DNA of 9,283 nucleotides from SZUA-186 sp041552135. Lineage in GTDB: Bacteria > Pseudomonadota > Gammaproteobacteria > UBA9214. Position numbers and translations under genes: made by a program. This document shows positions 1 through 6,737 of the stretch, one piece after another. The stretch is from assembly GCA_041552135.1 (NCBI GenBank), contig JBFELL010000111.1, positions 1 through 9,283 on the forward strand, in the 5' to 3' direction. The notes beneath the pieces are model-generated. The model was not told the origin of the DNA. It did no database searches and was given only the letters and a program-made list of their open reading frames with translations. Position 1 is the stretch's first letter; each line of letters starts with the position of its first letter.

Positions 1-74
1 ACATCTTTCTCATCAAAATCAGTAATCAACTGATTGTAAAACTGCCGTGGTCTTGTATCGTTATTGTCAGGCAC
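1..74 (-). CDS. 5' end of an unidentified gene leaving the window at the left edge
   Basis: Twenty-four codons plus two bases are visible, starting at a GTG (74-72) and open to the edge of the window. The start is supported by a textbook GGAGGAG ribosome binding site (87-81) six bases upstream and by a well-formed promoter (182-154). An in-frame TAA lies about 12 codons upstream, so the reading frame is not the tail of something longer. The visible N-terminus is polar, reads MPDNNDTRPRQFYNQLITDF and continues with acidic residues. There is no signal peptide or membrane segment. Codons are AT-rich (for example TTT, AAT, GAT, AGA), unlike the GC-rich genes to the right. I do not recognise the family and assign no function. 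That it is a real gene is an inference from the aligned promoter, ribosome binding site and start codon. Confidence 0.6.
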   Translation of the reverse strand, partial: MPDNNDTRPRQFYNQLITDFDEKD

Positions 75-80
75 TAGGAT

Positions 81-87
81 CTCCTCC
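81..87 (-). promoter_or_regulatory. Strong ribosome binding site for the left-edge gene
   Basis: The minus strand reads GGAGGAG, then six bases (80-75), then the GTG at 74. This near-perfect anti-16S match decides between this GTG and another in-frame GTG seven codons upstream, which has no comparable site. Confidence 0.6.
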
Positions 88-153
88 ACATTCAGCGCTA
101 GTTATCAAGACAGCAAATAGACACAATTTATATATGCTTTTTATTAGACTCAT

Positions 154-182
154 TTTATACGTCATTAAGTCTTGTTTTTCAA
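154..182 (-). promoter_or_regulatory. Sigma70-type promoter for the left-edge gene
   Basis: On the minus strand TTGAAA (182-177) and TATAAA (159-154) are separated by exactly 17 bases (176-160). Each hexamer matches consensus at five of six positions. The predicted transcription start is near 147, giving a 5' UTR of about 70 bases before the GTG at 74. AT-rich DNA produces such matches by chance more often, but the orientation and distance fit the gene. Confidence 0.55.
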
Positions 183-289
183 GCATTTATATCATCCAGC
201 TCCTATATGAACTCAGGCACAGGATATAGTGGATTACCATTGAATGACTAACATATCTTGTGCAACACATACGAAATCATGCCTGTAAA

Positions 290-1543
290 TTAATTATCCT
301 GAGTCACACCAACCTGAACTCTGGTCAGTAATACCCCCCCCGCCAAAAACAACACCAGTAACGACAAGATCCCCGCGCGGGGATTACCAGTCATTGCAGC
401 CATCCAGCCCATGATGAACGGCCCGAGTATCGCGGCAAATTTTCCCATCATGTTGTAGAAACCGAAAAACTCTGCCGTTCGGTCTACCGGAATCATGCGT
501 GCATACATCGACCGGCTCAGCGCCTGAATACCACCCTGCGCAAGACCGATCGCAAAGGCCAGAAAATAAAACTCCCATGCTTCATCCATCAGGGCGCCGT
601 GCACTGTCACCATGATGTAGATACCCAGCGCCACAAAGATACCTGTCTTTGTCCCGTACCGGTCGCCAAGGTGCCCGAAGACAAGTGCTGCCGGAAAGCC
701 TGTAAACTGCGTTATCAGCAGGGCAAGCAGAAGACTCTTTTGTTCAAAACCGAGTGAAAGTCCGTAATCAACCGCCATTCGGACAATGGTGTCCACGCCA
801 TCGATATAGAGCCAGTAGGCAACCAGGAACAGCCAGACATTCCGGTGTCTCCGTACCTCATGGAAGGTCCTGCCGACACGCTGAAACCCCACAAGCAGCA
901 CACTACGCGATGCATCATGGATCTGTCTGGCGGGTTCCCTGACGAAGAAGATCAGCGGCAGGGAAAAAACCAGCCACCATATTGCAACCAGAACGAACGA
1001 TAGCCGGATGACATCCGATACGCTATCGAGGCCAAGCCACTCGGGATGCCGCGTAAACAGCACACAGATGGCGAGCAGAACCCCTCCCCCCAGATAGCCG
1101 AGAGAAAAACCAAGCGCCGAAGTCCTGTCAACATCCTCTCTCCTGCTGACAAAAGGCAGCAGGGAATCGTAGAAAATATTGCTGCCGGAGAACCCGAGCA
1201 TCGCGGCACCATAGAAGCAGGCAGCGAGGACCCAGTTGCCGGCACCAACGAGGTATAGCGCCCCGGTCAGATACATCCCGAGCGCGGCAAACATGACAAG
1301 CATCCCCTTGCGCCGCCCGAGGTGGTCTGCAATTGCCCCAAGGACCGGGGCCATCAGCATAATGACCAGGCTGGCGAGGGAGTTAACCAGACCCAGCCGG
1401 AAGGTGCTTTCGGTCACCGGAACACCGGCATTCCAGTATTGCTTGAAGAATACCGGGAAAAATCCTGCAATTATGATGGTTGCAAATGCCGAATTGGCCC
1501 AGTCATACATCGCCCAGGACAGTTTCTGCCGGGTCAGCCTCAC
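290..1543 (-). CDS. MFS transporter of the UMF1 (Atg22-like) family
   Basis: This is an inner-membrane, 12-helix major facilitator of unknown substrate, 417 residues from the GTG at 1543. The N-terminal YDWANSAF signature (residues 13-20) and QGGIQALSRS (336-345) are typical of the UMF1 group. Loop motif A appears in both halves: GAIADHLGRRKG (69-80) and GHLGDRYGTKTG (290-301). The family is named for similarity to yeast vacuolar Atg22, but bacterial substrates are mostly undefined. Start choice: the longest frame opens with TTG at 1561, right after an in-frame TGA at 1573-1571, and has no ribosome binding site. The GTG at 1543 has GGGGTGG upstream and gives the MRLTRQKLSW start that I recall for homologues. 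The first ATG (1510) would cut into the signature region. The gene stands alone, diverging from ycgN. I see no hairpin-plus-U-run terminator after its TAA (292-290). Confidence 0.88.
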   Translation of the reverse strand: MRLTRQKLSWAMYDWANSAFATIIIAGFFPVFFKQYWNAGVPVTESTFRLGLVNSLASLVIMLMAPVLGAIADHLGRRKGMLVMFAALGMYLTGALYLVGAGNWVLAACFYGAAMLGFSGSNIFYDSLLPFVSRREDVDRTSALGFSLGYLGGGVLLAICVLFTRHPEWLGLDSVSDVIRLSFVLVAIWWLVFSLPLIFFVREPARQIHDASRSVLLVGFQRVGRTFHEVRRHRNVWLFLVAYWLYIDGVDTIVRMAVDYGLSLGFEQKSLLLALLITQFTGFPAALVFGHLGDRYGTKTGIFVALGIYIMVTVHGALMDEAWEFYFLAFAIGLAQGGIQALSRSMYARMIPVDRTAEFFGFYNMMGKFAAILGPFIMGWMAAMTGNPRAGILSLLVLFLAGGVLLTRVQVGVTQDN

Positions 1544-1637
1544 CCCGCCCCACCCCGGCAATACGGCACATCAATCATCCGGAATACCACATATCGATTG
1601 TTTTCATGGATAATCTCCCGCCAGAGACCAAAGCCCG

Positions 1638-2099
1638 ATGCTGCCAATGGTTACAGAAGCGACTGCATTTTGGAATACAAAAGCACTGGACGAAATGAGC
1701 AGTGATGAATGGGAGTCCCTGTGCGACGGCTGCGGCCGCTGTTGCCTGCACAAGCTGGAAGACCTGGATACGGGGCTGCTCTACTATACCAACGTCGCCT
1801 GCCGGCAACTGGATGAACATCACTGCCGCTGCATGGATTACACCAACCGCCAGGCCATCGTCCATGACTGCCTTGTGCTGGATCCGGATGACCCGGATGG
1901 TTTCAGCTGGCTGCCATTTTCCTGCGCCTACCGGCGGCTGGCGAACGGTCAGCAGCTGGAGTGGTGGCACCCGCTGGTATCCGGCGACCCGGAGACTGTT
2001 CACCAGGCAGGAATTTCAGTACGCAACAGGGTAGTCAGCGAGGCGGGGATCTCCACGAGGCAGCTGGAGGATTACATCATCGACTGGATCGAATACTGA
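1638..2099 (+). CDS. ycgN: YcgN / UPF0260 cysteine-cluster protein
   Basis: This 153-residue protein resembles E. coli YcgN along its length, including the blocks DEWESLCDGCGRCCLHKL, YYTNVACRQL, FSWLPFSCAYR and WHPLVSG. The CxxCxxCC cluster (C29, C32, C35, C36) and five further cysteines (55, 63, 65, 78, 96) suggest a bound metal or Fe-S centre. The wider family (YkgJ/YcgN) is annotated as putative zinc- or iron-chelating, and its cellular role is not established. It is cytoplasmic, with no signal peptide. ATG 1638 is the first start after an in-frame TAA (1611-1613). ATG 1647 is an alternative, and neither has a strong ribosome binding site. A GATAAT at 1609-1614 could be the -10 of its promoter, but the -35 is poor. 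It is the only plus-strand gene here. It converges on prfC with 28 bases between the stops and no terminator hairpin visible there. Confidence 0.92.
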   Translation: MLPMVTEATAFWNTKALDEMSSDEWESLCDGCGRCCLHKLEDLDTGLLYYTNVACRQLDEHHCRCMDYTNRQAIVHDCLVLDPDDPDGFSWLPFSCAYRRLANGQQLEWWHPLVSGDPETVHQAGISVRNRVVSEAGISTRQLEDYIIDWIEY

Positions 2100-2127
2100 C
2101 AAACCCCATAGTTGGATGCCCCGTCCT

Positions 2128-3708
2128 TCAATGTTCGCGTGTCGCGCGAAATTCAACATCCGGCCACTTCTCGATTGCCAGTTCCAGGTTGACGCGTGTC
2201 GGTGCGATATACACCAGCGAACCGCCCTGATCCTCGGCAAGATAGTCATGCGCCTTGTCACGCAGCTGCTGCTCGGTCTTGGCATCATCACACACGATCC
2301 AGCGCGCCGTGGCAACGGAAATATTCTCGAACTGGCACTCGACGCCATACTCGTCCTTGAGACGGTGAGCGACCACATCGAACTGCAGGATACCAACCGC
2401 CCCGAGGATCAGGTCATTGTTCCTGAACGGCCGAAACAGCTGGGTCGCGCCCTCCTCGCACAGCTGGTCGAGGCCCTTCTGCAGCGCCTTCATGCGCAAC
2501 GGGTCCTTGAGAATGGCGCGCCGGAACAGCTCGGGGGCAAAATTCGGAATGCCGGTAAACTTCAGGTCCTCGCCCTGCGTGAATGTGTCGCCGATACGGA
2601 TCGTCCCGTGATTATGCAGGCCGATGATATCTCCGGTATAGGCCTCATCGACGTGTCCGCGGTCGGATGCCAGGAAGGTCACGGCATTTGCCACCTGTAT
2701 GTTCTTGCCGATCCGCACATGGTGCATTTTCATGCCCCTGCGGTAACTGCCCGAACAGATACGCAGAAAGGCAATACGATCCCGGTGCGCCGGATCCATG
2801 TTCGCCTGGATCTTGAAAACAAATCCGGTGAACTTCTCCTCTGCCGGATCGACGACACGGCTGGTCGTCTCACGTGGCAGCGGTGACGGCGCGGTTGCGA
2901 CGAAATGGTCCAGCAGTTCATTGATCCCGAAATTATTGATCGCCGAGCCGAAGAACACCGGTGTCATGGCACCCTCCAGGTAGGCCTGCACATCGAACTC
3001 GTGACTGGCGCCCTTGACCAGCTCGATTTCATCGCGCAACTCGGCCGCCTGGTCGCCCACCACCTCGTCGAGCAACGGGTTATCCAGCCCCTTTATAACC
3101 CTGATATCACCACGTTTATCGTTCTTGCCCGGCTCGTACAGGTGCACGGCGTCTTCCTGCAGGTGATAGATGCCGCGGAAGCGCTTGCCCATGCCTACCG
3201 GCCAGGTGATCGGTGCACACTGGATCTTCAGGATATCCTCGATCTCGTCCAGCAGTTCCACGGGGTCGCGACCCTCACGATCCAGCTTGTTGATAAAGGT
3301 ACAGATTGGCGTGTCCCGCAGGCGGCACACATCCATAAGCTTGATTGTCCGCTCCTCAACACCCTTGGCACAGTCGATCACCATCAGGGCGGAATCGACG
3401 GCGGTCAGGGTGCGATAGGTATCCTCGGAGAAGTCCTCGTGCCCGGGCGTATCGAGCAGGTTGACGACCGCATCGCCGTACGGGAACTGCATGACCGAGG
3501 AGGTCACGGAAATGCCGCGCTGTTTCTCCAGCTCCATCCAGTCGGATGTGGCATGGCGGGCCGCCTTGCGCCCCTTGACGGTACCGGCGAGCTGAATGGC
3601 GCCGCCGAACAGCAGCAGCTTCTCGGTCAGCGTGGTCTTGCCCGCATCCGGGTGGGAGATAATGGCGAAGGTGCGGCGGCGCGCCGCTTCGTTTTGCAGA
3701 CTACTCAT
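2128..3708 (-). CDS. prfC: Peptide chain release factor 3 (RF3)
   Basis: RF3 is a ribosome-binding GTPase that recycles RF1 and RF2 after peptide release and contributes to post-peptidyl-transfer quality control. The 526 residues match the usual length of about 529. The G motifs are intact: P-loop SHPDAGKTT (18-26), RGISVTSS switch I (64-71), DTPGH (86-90) and NKLD (140-143). The elongation-factor-like domains II and III follow, with family blocks such as IPNFAPELFRR and GILQFDVV. ATG 3708 gives the expected N-terminus, although the ribosome binding site is weak. rimI ends 68 bases upstream. The spacer has a TACAAT that could be a -10 but no matching -35, so readthrough from udg-rimI is the simpler reading. 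E. coli also places prfC close downstream of rimI (holD-rimI-yjjG-prfC), which supports a conserved translation-related neighbourhood. Confidence 0.97.
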   Translation of the reverse strand: MSSLQNEAARRRTFAIISHPDAGKTTLTEKLLLFGGAIQLAGTVKGRKAARHATSDWMELEKQRGISVTSSVMQFPYGDAVVNLLDTPGHEDFSEDTYRTLTAVDSALMVIDCAKGVEERTIKLMDVCRLRDTPICTFINKLDREGRDPVELLDEIEDILKIQCAPITWPVGMGKRFRGIYHLQEDAVHLYEPGKNDKRGDIRVIKGLDNPLLDEVVGDQAAELRDEIELVKGASHEFDVQAYLEGAMTPVFFGSAINNFGINELLDHFVATAPSPLPRETTSRVVDPAEEKFTGFVFKIQANMDPAHRDRIAFLRICSGSYRRGMKMHHVRIGKNIQVANAVTFLASDRGHVDEAYTGDIIGLHNHGTIRIGDTFTQGEDLKFTGIPNFAPELFRRAILKDPLRMKALQKGLDQLCEEGATQLFRPFRNNDLILGAVGILQFDVVAHRLKDEYGVECQFENISVATARWIVCDDAKTEQQLRDKAHDYLAEDQGGSLVYIAPTRVNLELAIEKWPDVEFRATREH

Positions 3709-3776
3709 ATCTATCAGGGGGTATTACTACAGGGAACCGGGTATTGTACTGAAATACAGACGCGACGTCTTGCCTC

Positions 3777-4241
3777 TCAGAGTACCCGGGCCAGAATCAG
3801 CGCATTTTCCCGGCCATCGGCCGCAGGGTAGTAGTCCTTGCGGCTGCCCAGCTCGTTGAAACCGGACTTGTCGTAGAGCCTGCGCGCCCCCGCATTCGAT
3901 TCACGCACCTCGAGAAAAATGATCTCCGCATCATAACGCCGGGCCAGCGCGGTGAGATGCGCCAGAAATTTCTCCCCGATCCCCTGTCGTTGCGACTCCG
4001 GGCGCACACACAGGTTGAGCAGGTGCGCCTCCCCGGCGCCAATGCTGAGAATGCCGTAGCCCTGGATGATGCCCTGCCGTTCACAGACCCAGCAGGAATA
4101 GCCGGCGTGCAGGCAGTCACTGAATATCAGCCGGGTCCAGGGGTGCGGGTAGCTGCGTCGTTCGATCTCCATGATCTCGGTGAGATCCGCCGGCTGCATC
4201 GGCCGGAAATCCAGTGCAGGCTCACTCAGGATGGCGCTCAT
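3777..4241 (-). CDS. rimI: Ribosomal protein bS18 N-alpha-acetyltransferase (GNAT)
   Basis: RimI transfers acetyl from acetyl-CoA to the N-terminus of ribosomal protein bS18. The protein has 154 residues and one GNAT domain. The acetyl-CoA pyrophosphate loop is QRQGIG (84-89). E111 in LEVRESN and Y123 in RRLYDKSGF are spaced 12 residues apart, like catalytic E103 and Y115 of the Salmonella enzyme. The C-terminal KDYYPAADGRENA block is typical of RimI. The ATG at 4241 overlaps the TGA of the glycosylase gene as ATGA, implying coupled translation. The same frame stays open for about 225 codons further upstream, inside the glycosylase gene. That extension is an out-of-frame shadow, because homology begins just after 4241. 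Generic GNAT enzymes can resemble RimI, but the linkage to prfC favours this name. Confidence 0.93.
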   Translation of the reverse strand: MSAILSEPALDFRPMQPADLTEIMEIERRSYPHPWTRLIFSDCLHAGYSCWVCERQGIIQGYGILSIGAGEAHLLNLCVRPESQRQGIGEKFLAHLTALARRYDAEIIFLEVRESNAGARRLYDKSGFNELGSRKDYYPAADGRENALILARVL

Positions 4242-4966
4242 GATGCTGACGGCTCCCGCTGCCCGGCTCCGGACACCTGCAGCGCCAGCCGCAGGTCCTC
4301 CCAGGACTTGCGTTTCTCCAGCGGCGATCGGAGCAGATAGGCCGGGTGATAGGTCACGATCAGCGGTATCCGGCCCTCGCCGTAATGGTGGATCCTGCCA
4401 CGCAGCCGGCCGAGCGGGACTTCCGTCTCCAGCAGATTGTGGGCCGCGATACGCCCGACGGCAAGGATCAGTGACGGCCGGACCAGTGCGATCTGCCGCT
4501 GCAGGTAGGCATGGCAGCTGGCCACTTCCCCGGGCCGGGGATCGCGATTCTGCGGCGGCCGGCACTTGAGGATATTGGTGATGAAGACATCCTGGCGCTG
4601 CTGCCCGGTCGCGCGCAGCATTTCCGTCAGCAACTGCCCGGCGCGCCCGACAAACGGCTCGCCCTGCCGGTCCTCGTCCGCACCCGGCGCCTCGCCGATA
4701 ATCATCCAGTCGGCCTGACGGTTTCCGGTGCCAAATACCGTGTGCGTGCGGGTCTGGTGCAATTCGCAGGCCGTACAGGCCGCCACGCATGACTCCAGCT
4801 CCGGCCAGTCGAGGGACCCGACAGGGCGTGGCCCGGCGCCGGCACTGCACGCGGGCGAGACCCGGTCTGTCGACCCGGACGACGCGGCCTCTTCCCGCAG
4901 GCCGCGGCGCACCCACGGCTGGATACCCATGGCTTCCAGGTAATCGCTGCGCAATGAGTTATCCAT
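4238..4966 (-). CDS. Type-4 uracil-DNA glycosylase with [4Fe-4S] cluster
   Basis: This enzyme removes uracil from DNA as the first step of base excision repair. The 242 residues carry the family-4 (UDGa) hallmarks: GEAPGADED (91-99) as the active-site motif A, TNILKCRPP (130-138), and HPAYLLR (207-213) as the second active-site motif. Four cysteines, C64, C67, C135 and C151, match the spacing of the [4Fe-4S] ligands. The first 20 residues, with LEAMGIQPW, resemble the N-terminal helix common in proteobacterial members. Residues 25-50 look like a low-complexity linker. ATG 4966 lies 15 bases after the leuA stop. A TAGGGG overlapping that stop is the only candidate ribosome binding site, and its spacing is long. 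The gene overlaps rimI by four bases. It is sometimes labelled as a phage SPO1 DNA-polymerase-related protein, an older name for the same family. Confidence 0.94.
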   Translation of the reverse strand: MDNSLRSDYLEAMGIQPWVRRGLREEAASSGSTDRVSPACSAGAGPRPVGSLDWPELESCVAACTACELHQTRTHTVFGTGNRQADWMIIGEAPGADEDRQGEPFVGRAGQLLTEMLRATGQQRQDVFITNILKCRPPQNRDPRPGEVASCHAYLQRQIALVRPSLILAVGRIAAHNLLETEVPLGRLRGRIHHYGEGRIPLIVTYHPAYLLRSPLEKRKSWEDLRLALQVSGAGQREPSAS

Positions 4967-4981
4967 GGACGGCCAGAACCC

Positions 4982-6526
4982 CTAGACGTTGCCGCGCTGC
5001 GGGTGTTCACGCGCCTCTGGCTGGATAATCCTGTTCAGTGCATGGATGTATGCCTTGGCGGAGGCAATCACGATATCCGTATCTGCGCCCTGGCCGTTCA
5101 CGATCCGTCCATCCAGTGCCAGGCGAACGGTCACCTCACCCTGCGAATCGGTACCGCTGGTGATGTTGTTGACCGAGTACAGCTGCAGTTCGGTATTGCT
5201 GTTGACAAGGCTATCGATCGCCCTGAATGCCGCATCAACCGGGCCACTGCCCCGTGCCGAGGCCTGCTGCTCGTCACCATCGATCCAGAGGGTAACAGCC
5301 GCATCCGGTGTCTCACCGGTCTCGGAGCAGACCTTGAGCGATACCAGCTTGAGCCAGTCATTCGAGGCCTCCTGCCCGGACTCCGTCACCAGGGCCTGCA
5401 GGTCCTCGTCGAAGATCTCGTGCTTTTTGTCCGCCAGTTCCTTGAAACGCGCGAAGGCTGCATTCAGCTCCTCCTCCACCTCGAACTCGATACCCAGTTC
5501 GCCGAGCCGGGTGCGAAAGGCGTTGCGTCCCGAGTGTTTGCCGAGCACGATGCGGTTGGCCGCCCAGCCGACATCCTGTGCGCGCATGATTTCATAGGTC
5601 TCGCGGCTCTTCAGCACCCCGTCCTGATGTATGCCGGATTCATGTGCAAAGGCATTTGCGCCGACAATCGCCTTGTTCGGCTGCACGGCAAAGCCGGTGA
5701 TGCCGGAAACCAGCCGCGAGCATGTCATGATCCGGGTCGTATCCAGGCCGGTACTGCAGGGGAAGACATCGCGGCGTGTCTGCACCGTCATGACGACCTC
5801 CTCCAGGGCGGCATTACCGGCACGCTCTCCCAGGCCGTTGATGGTGCACTCGACCTGCCGGGCACCGTTCAGCACGGCAGACAGTGAATTGCCAACGGCA
5901 AGACCAAGGTCGTTGTGACAGTGCACCGAGAACACGGCCTTGCCGGAATTCGGTATACGCTCGATGAGAGTGCGGATCAGCTCGCCGAACTGGTGCGGCA
6001 GGTTGTAACCAACCGTGTCCGGTATGTTCACCGTGGTGGCTCCCGCGTCGATCACCGCCTCGATAACACGGCAGAGAAAGTCGATCTCGGAACGACCGGC
6101 ATCCTCCGGCGAGAACTCAACATCATCGGTGAAACCGCGGGCGCGCCTGACCGCATGCACGGCCTGCTCGATGACCTGCTCCGGCTCCATGCGCAGCTTC
6201 ATCTTCATATGGATCGGCGATGTCGCGATAAAGGTGTGGATGCGCGAGGCGGCCGCCGGTTTCAGTGCCTCGCCCGCCCGGTCGATGTCCTTGTCCAGCG
6301 CACGGGCCAGGCCGCAGACCGTGCTGTCCGACACTGCCCGTGCCACGGCCTGCACCGCCTCGAAATCGCCCGGACTGGCGATCGGGAAGCCCGCCTCGAT
6401 GACATCGACCCGCATGCGTTCCAGCGCCTTGGCGATACGGACCTTCTCGTCACGGGTCATCGACGCACCCGGGCTCTGCTCGCCGTCGCGCAAGGTGGTA
6501 TCAAAAATGATTAGCTTGTCACTCAT
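4982..6526 (-). CDS. leuA: 2-isopropylmalate synthase
   Basis: LeuA condenses acetyl-CoA with 2-ketoisovalerate, the first committed step of leucine synthesis, and is normally inhibited by leucine. The 514 residues match the family length. The TIM-barrel catalytic domain has DTTLRDGEQSPG (9-20; metal ligand D9) and SVHCHND with metal ligands H202 and H204. GERAGN (233-238) and HESGIHQDG (295-303) follow. The C-terminal regulatory domain (about 390-500) retains GSGPVDAAF (426-434), so feedback control is probably intact. ATG 6526 is chosen over an in-frame start ten codons upstream because homology begins at MSDKLIIFDT and AGGGAG sits at a proper distance. The gene is preceded by its own promoter and a leader of about 200 bases containing a leucine-rich ORF. 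It is followed by udg after 15 bases. Confidence 0.97.
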   Translation of the reverse strand: MSDKLIIFDTTLRDGEQSPGASMTRDEKVRIAKALERMRVDVIEAGFPIASPGDFEAVQAVARAVSDSTVCGLARALDKDIDRAGEALKPAAASRIHTFIATSPIHMKMKLRMEPEQVIEQAVHAVRRARGFTDDVEFSPEDAGRSEIDFLCRVIEAVIDAGATTVNIPDTVGYNLPHQFGELIRTLIERIPNSGKAVFSVHCHNDLGLAVGNSLSAVLNGARQVECTINGLGERAGNAALEEVVMTVQTRRDVFPCSTGLDTTRIMTCSRLVSGITGFAVQPNKAIVGANAFAHESGIHQDGVLKSRETYEIMRAQDVGWAANRIVLGKHSGRNAFRTRLGELGIEFEVEEELNAAFARFKELADKKHEIFDEDLQALVTESGQEASNDWLKLVSLKVCSETGETPDAAVTLWIDGDEQQASARGSGPVDAAFRAIDSLVNSNTELQLYSVNNITSGTDSQGEVTVRLALDGRIVNGQGADTDIVIASAKAYIHALNRIIQPEAREHPQRGNV

Positions 6527-6533
6527 TGTCTGG

Positions 6534-6539
6534 CTCCCT
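6534..6539 (-). promoter_or_regulatory. Ribosome binding site of leuA
   Basis: The minus strand reads AGGGAG seven bases before the ATG at 6526. This fixes the leuA start. Nearby CTGG and CCAG segments flank the site and could form a weak stem around it. I give that stem little weight. Confidence 0.6.
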
Positions 6540-6628
6540 GCAGGTTCGACCAGCATAGCAAAGCGGCCGGTTTTCTGCCGGTAATCTGTAATCAGGGTTT
6601 GATCGCGTATGCCCTCGCCAGGAAACGG

Positions 6629-6730
6629 TTATCTGCCCGAAGGCAGCCGCAGGCGTAGCAGCAAGGCAGGCAGATATCCCGCGGGGGGGCGCGGGTCAGA
6701 CAGGTAAATGTGGCGACAAAACGGCTTCAT
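6629..6730 (-). CDS. Leucine-rich leader peptide upstream of leuA (leuL-like)
   Basis: This ORF runs from ATG 6730 to TAA (6631-6629), 33 codons. Seven residues are leucine, at positions 10, 20, 23, 24, 25, 27 and 29. The stretch LPALLLRLRL (20-29) has six in ten, including three consecutive leucine codons, one of them the usually rare CTA. In enteric bacteria leuL likewise has a run of four leucine codons including CUA, where ribosome stalling in leucine shortage relieves transcription termination. The ORF sits between a good promoter (6766-6738) and leuA. Its last five codons overlap a UUCG-capped hairpin. The peptide itself is basic and shows no resemblance to a known protein, and a leader peptide usually acts only through being translated. 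There is no ribosome binding site, and the promoter places the transcript start at or within two bases of the ATG. Translation would then be leaderless. A chance ORF cannot be excluded. Confidence 0.55.
   Translation of the reverse strand: MKPFCRHIYLSDPRPPAGYLPALLLRLRLPSGR
6630..6676 (-). promoter_or_regulatory. Candidate attenuator: competing RNA pairings in the leuA leader
   Basis: In the minus-strand transcript, CTGCC (6646-6642) pairs with GGCAG (6637-6633) around a UUCG tetraloop closed by C-G, an exceptionally stable hairpin. The same 3' arm, extended as GGCAGATA (6637-6630), can pair perfectly over 8 bp with TATCTGCC at 6676-6669. The two structures exclude each other. The leucine codon run lies between the alternative 5' arms, so a ribosome stalled there would cover the distal arm and favour the hairpin. 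The hairpin is followed by CCGTTTCC, a poor U-run, so I cannot say which state terminates or whether Rho is involved. Confidence 0.4.
6678..6695 (-). repeat. GC hairpin with a six-C loop in the leuA leader
   Basis: A perfect inverted repeat CCCGCG / CGCGGG encloses six identical bases, read as C6 in the minus-strand transcript. It falls inside the leader ORF (codons 13-18), just upstream of the leucine codons. It could be the first stem of the attenuator or a pause hairpin. It is only 6 bp long and lies in GC-rich DNA, so its role is uncertain. Confidence 0.4.
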
Positions 6731-6737
6731 GCAGTCG

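Noticed and set aside
20..35. Short inverted repeat AATCA-AC-TGATT near the left edge
   Set aside because: It lies within the edge coding frame and is only five bases per arm in AT-rich DNA, so chance is the simpler explanation.
50..111. GTCTTG ... CAAGAC arms considered as a tRNA-like or hairpin structure
   Set aside because: There is no T-loop consensus or anticodon arm, and the loop of about 50 bases is too long for a 6-bp stem to mean much.
47..229. A 60-codon plus-strand frame starting with GTG in the AT-rich left end
   Set aside because: It has no ribosome binding site and no recognisable features. It lies opposite the better supported promoter and start of the minus-strand edge gene.
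2100..2127. Possible bidirectional terminator between the convergent ycgN and prfC genes
   Set aside because: The 28-base gap has no inverted repeat beyond three bases and no T-run in either direction.
2116..3831. Long plus-strand frames (256 and 308 codons) opposite prfC
   Set aside because: They are antisense to a fully conserved RF3 gene, have no recognisable motifs, and arise from codon bias in the real gene.
3777..4916. A 379-codon frame that reads as a long N-terminal extension of RimI
   Set aside because: The upstream ~225 codons lie inside the glycosylase gene in another frame and are Arg/Ala/Gly-rich, as expected from GC-rich shadow frames. RimI homology begins right after ATG 4241, which overlaps the glycosylase stop.
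5003..6514. Long plus-strand frames opposite leuA (294 and 199 codons)
   Set aside because: They are antisense shadows of leuA with no family motifs and no plausible ribosome binding sites.
6541..6600. Repeated GCCGGT and GATTAC units just before leuA, considered as an attenuator terminator
   Set aside because: They are direct repeats, not a stable inverted repeat, and no U-run follows in the leuA direction.
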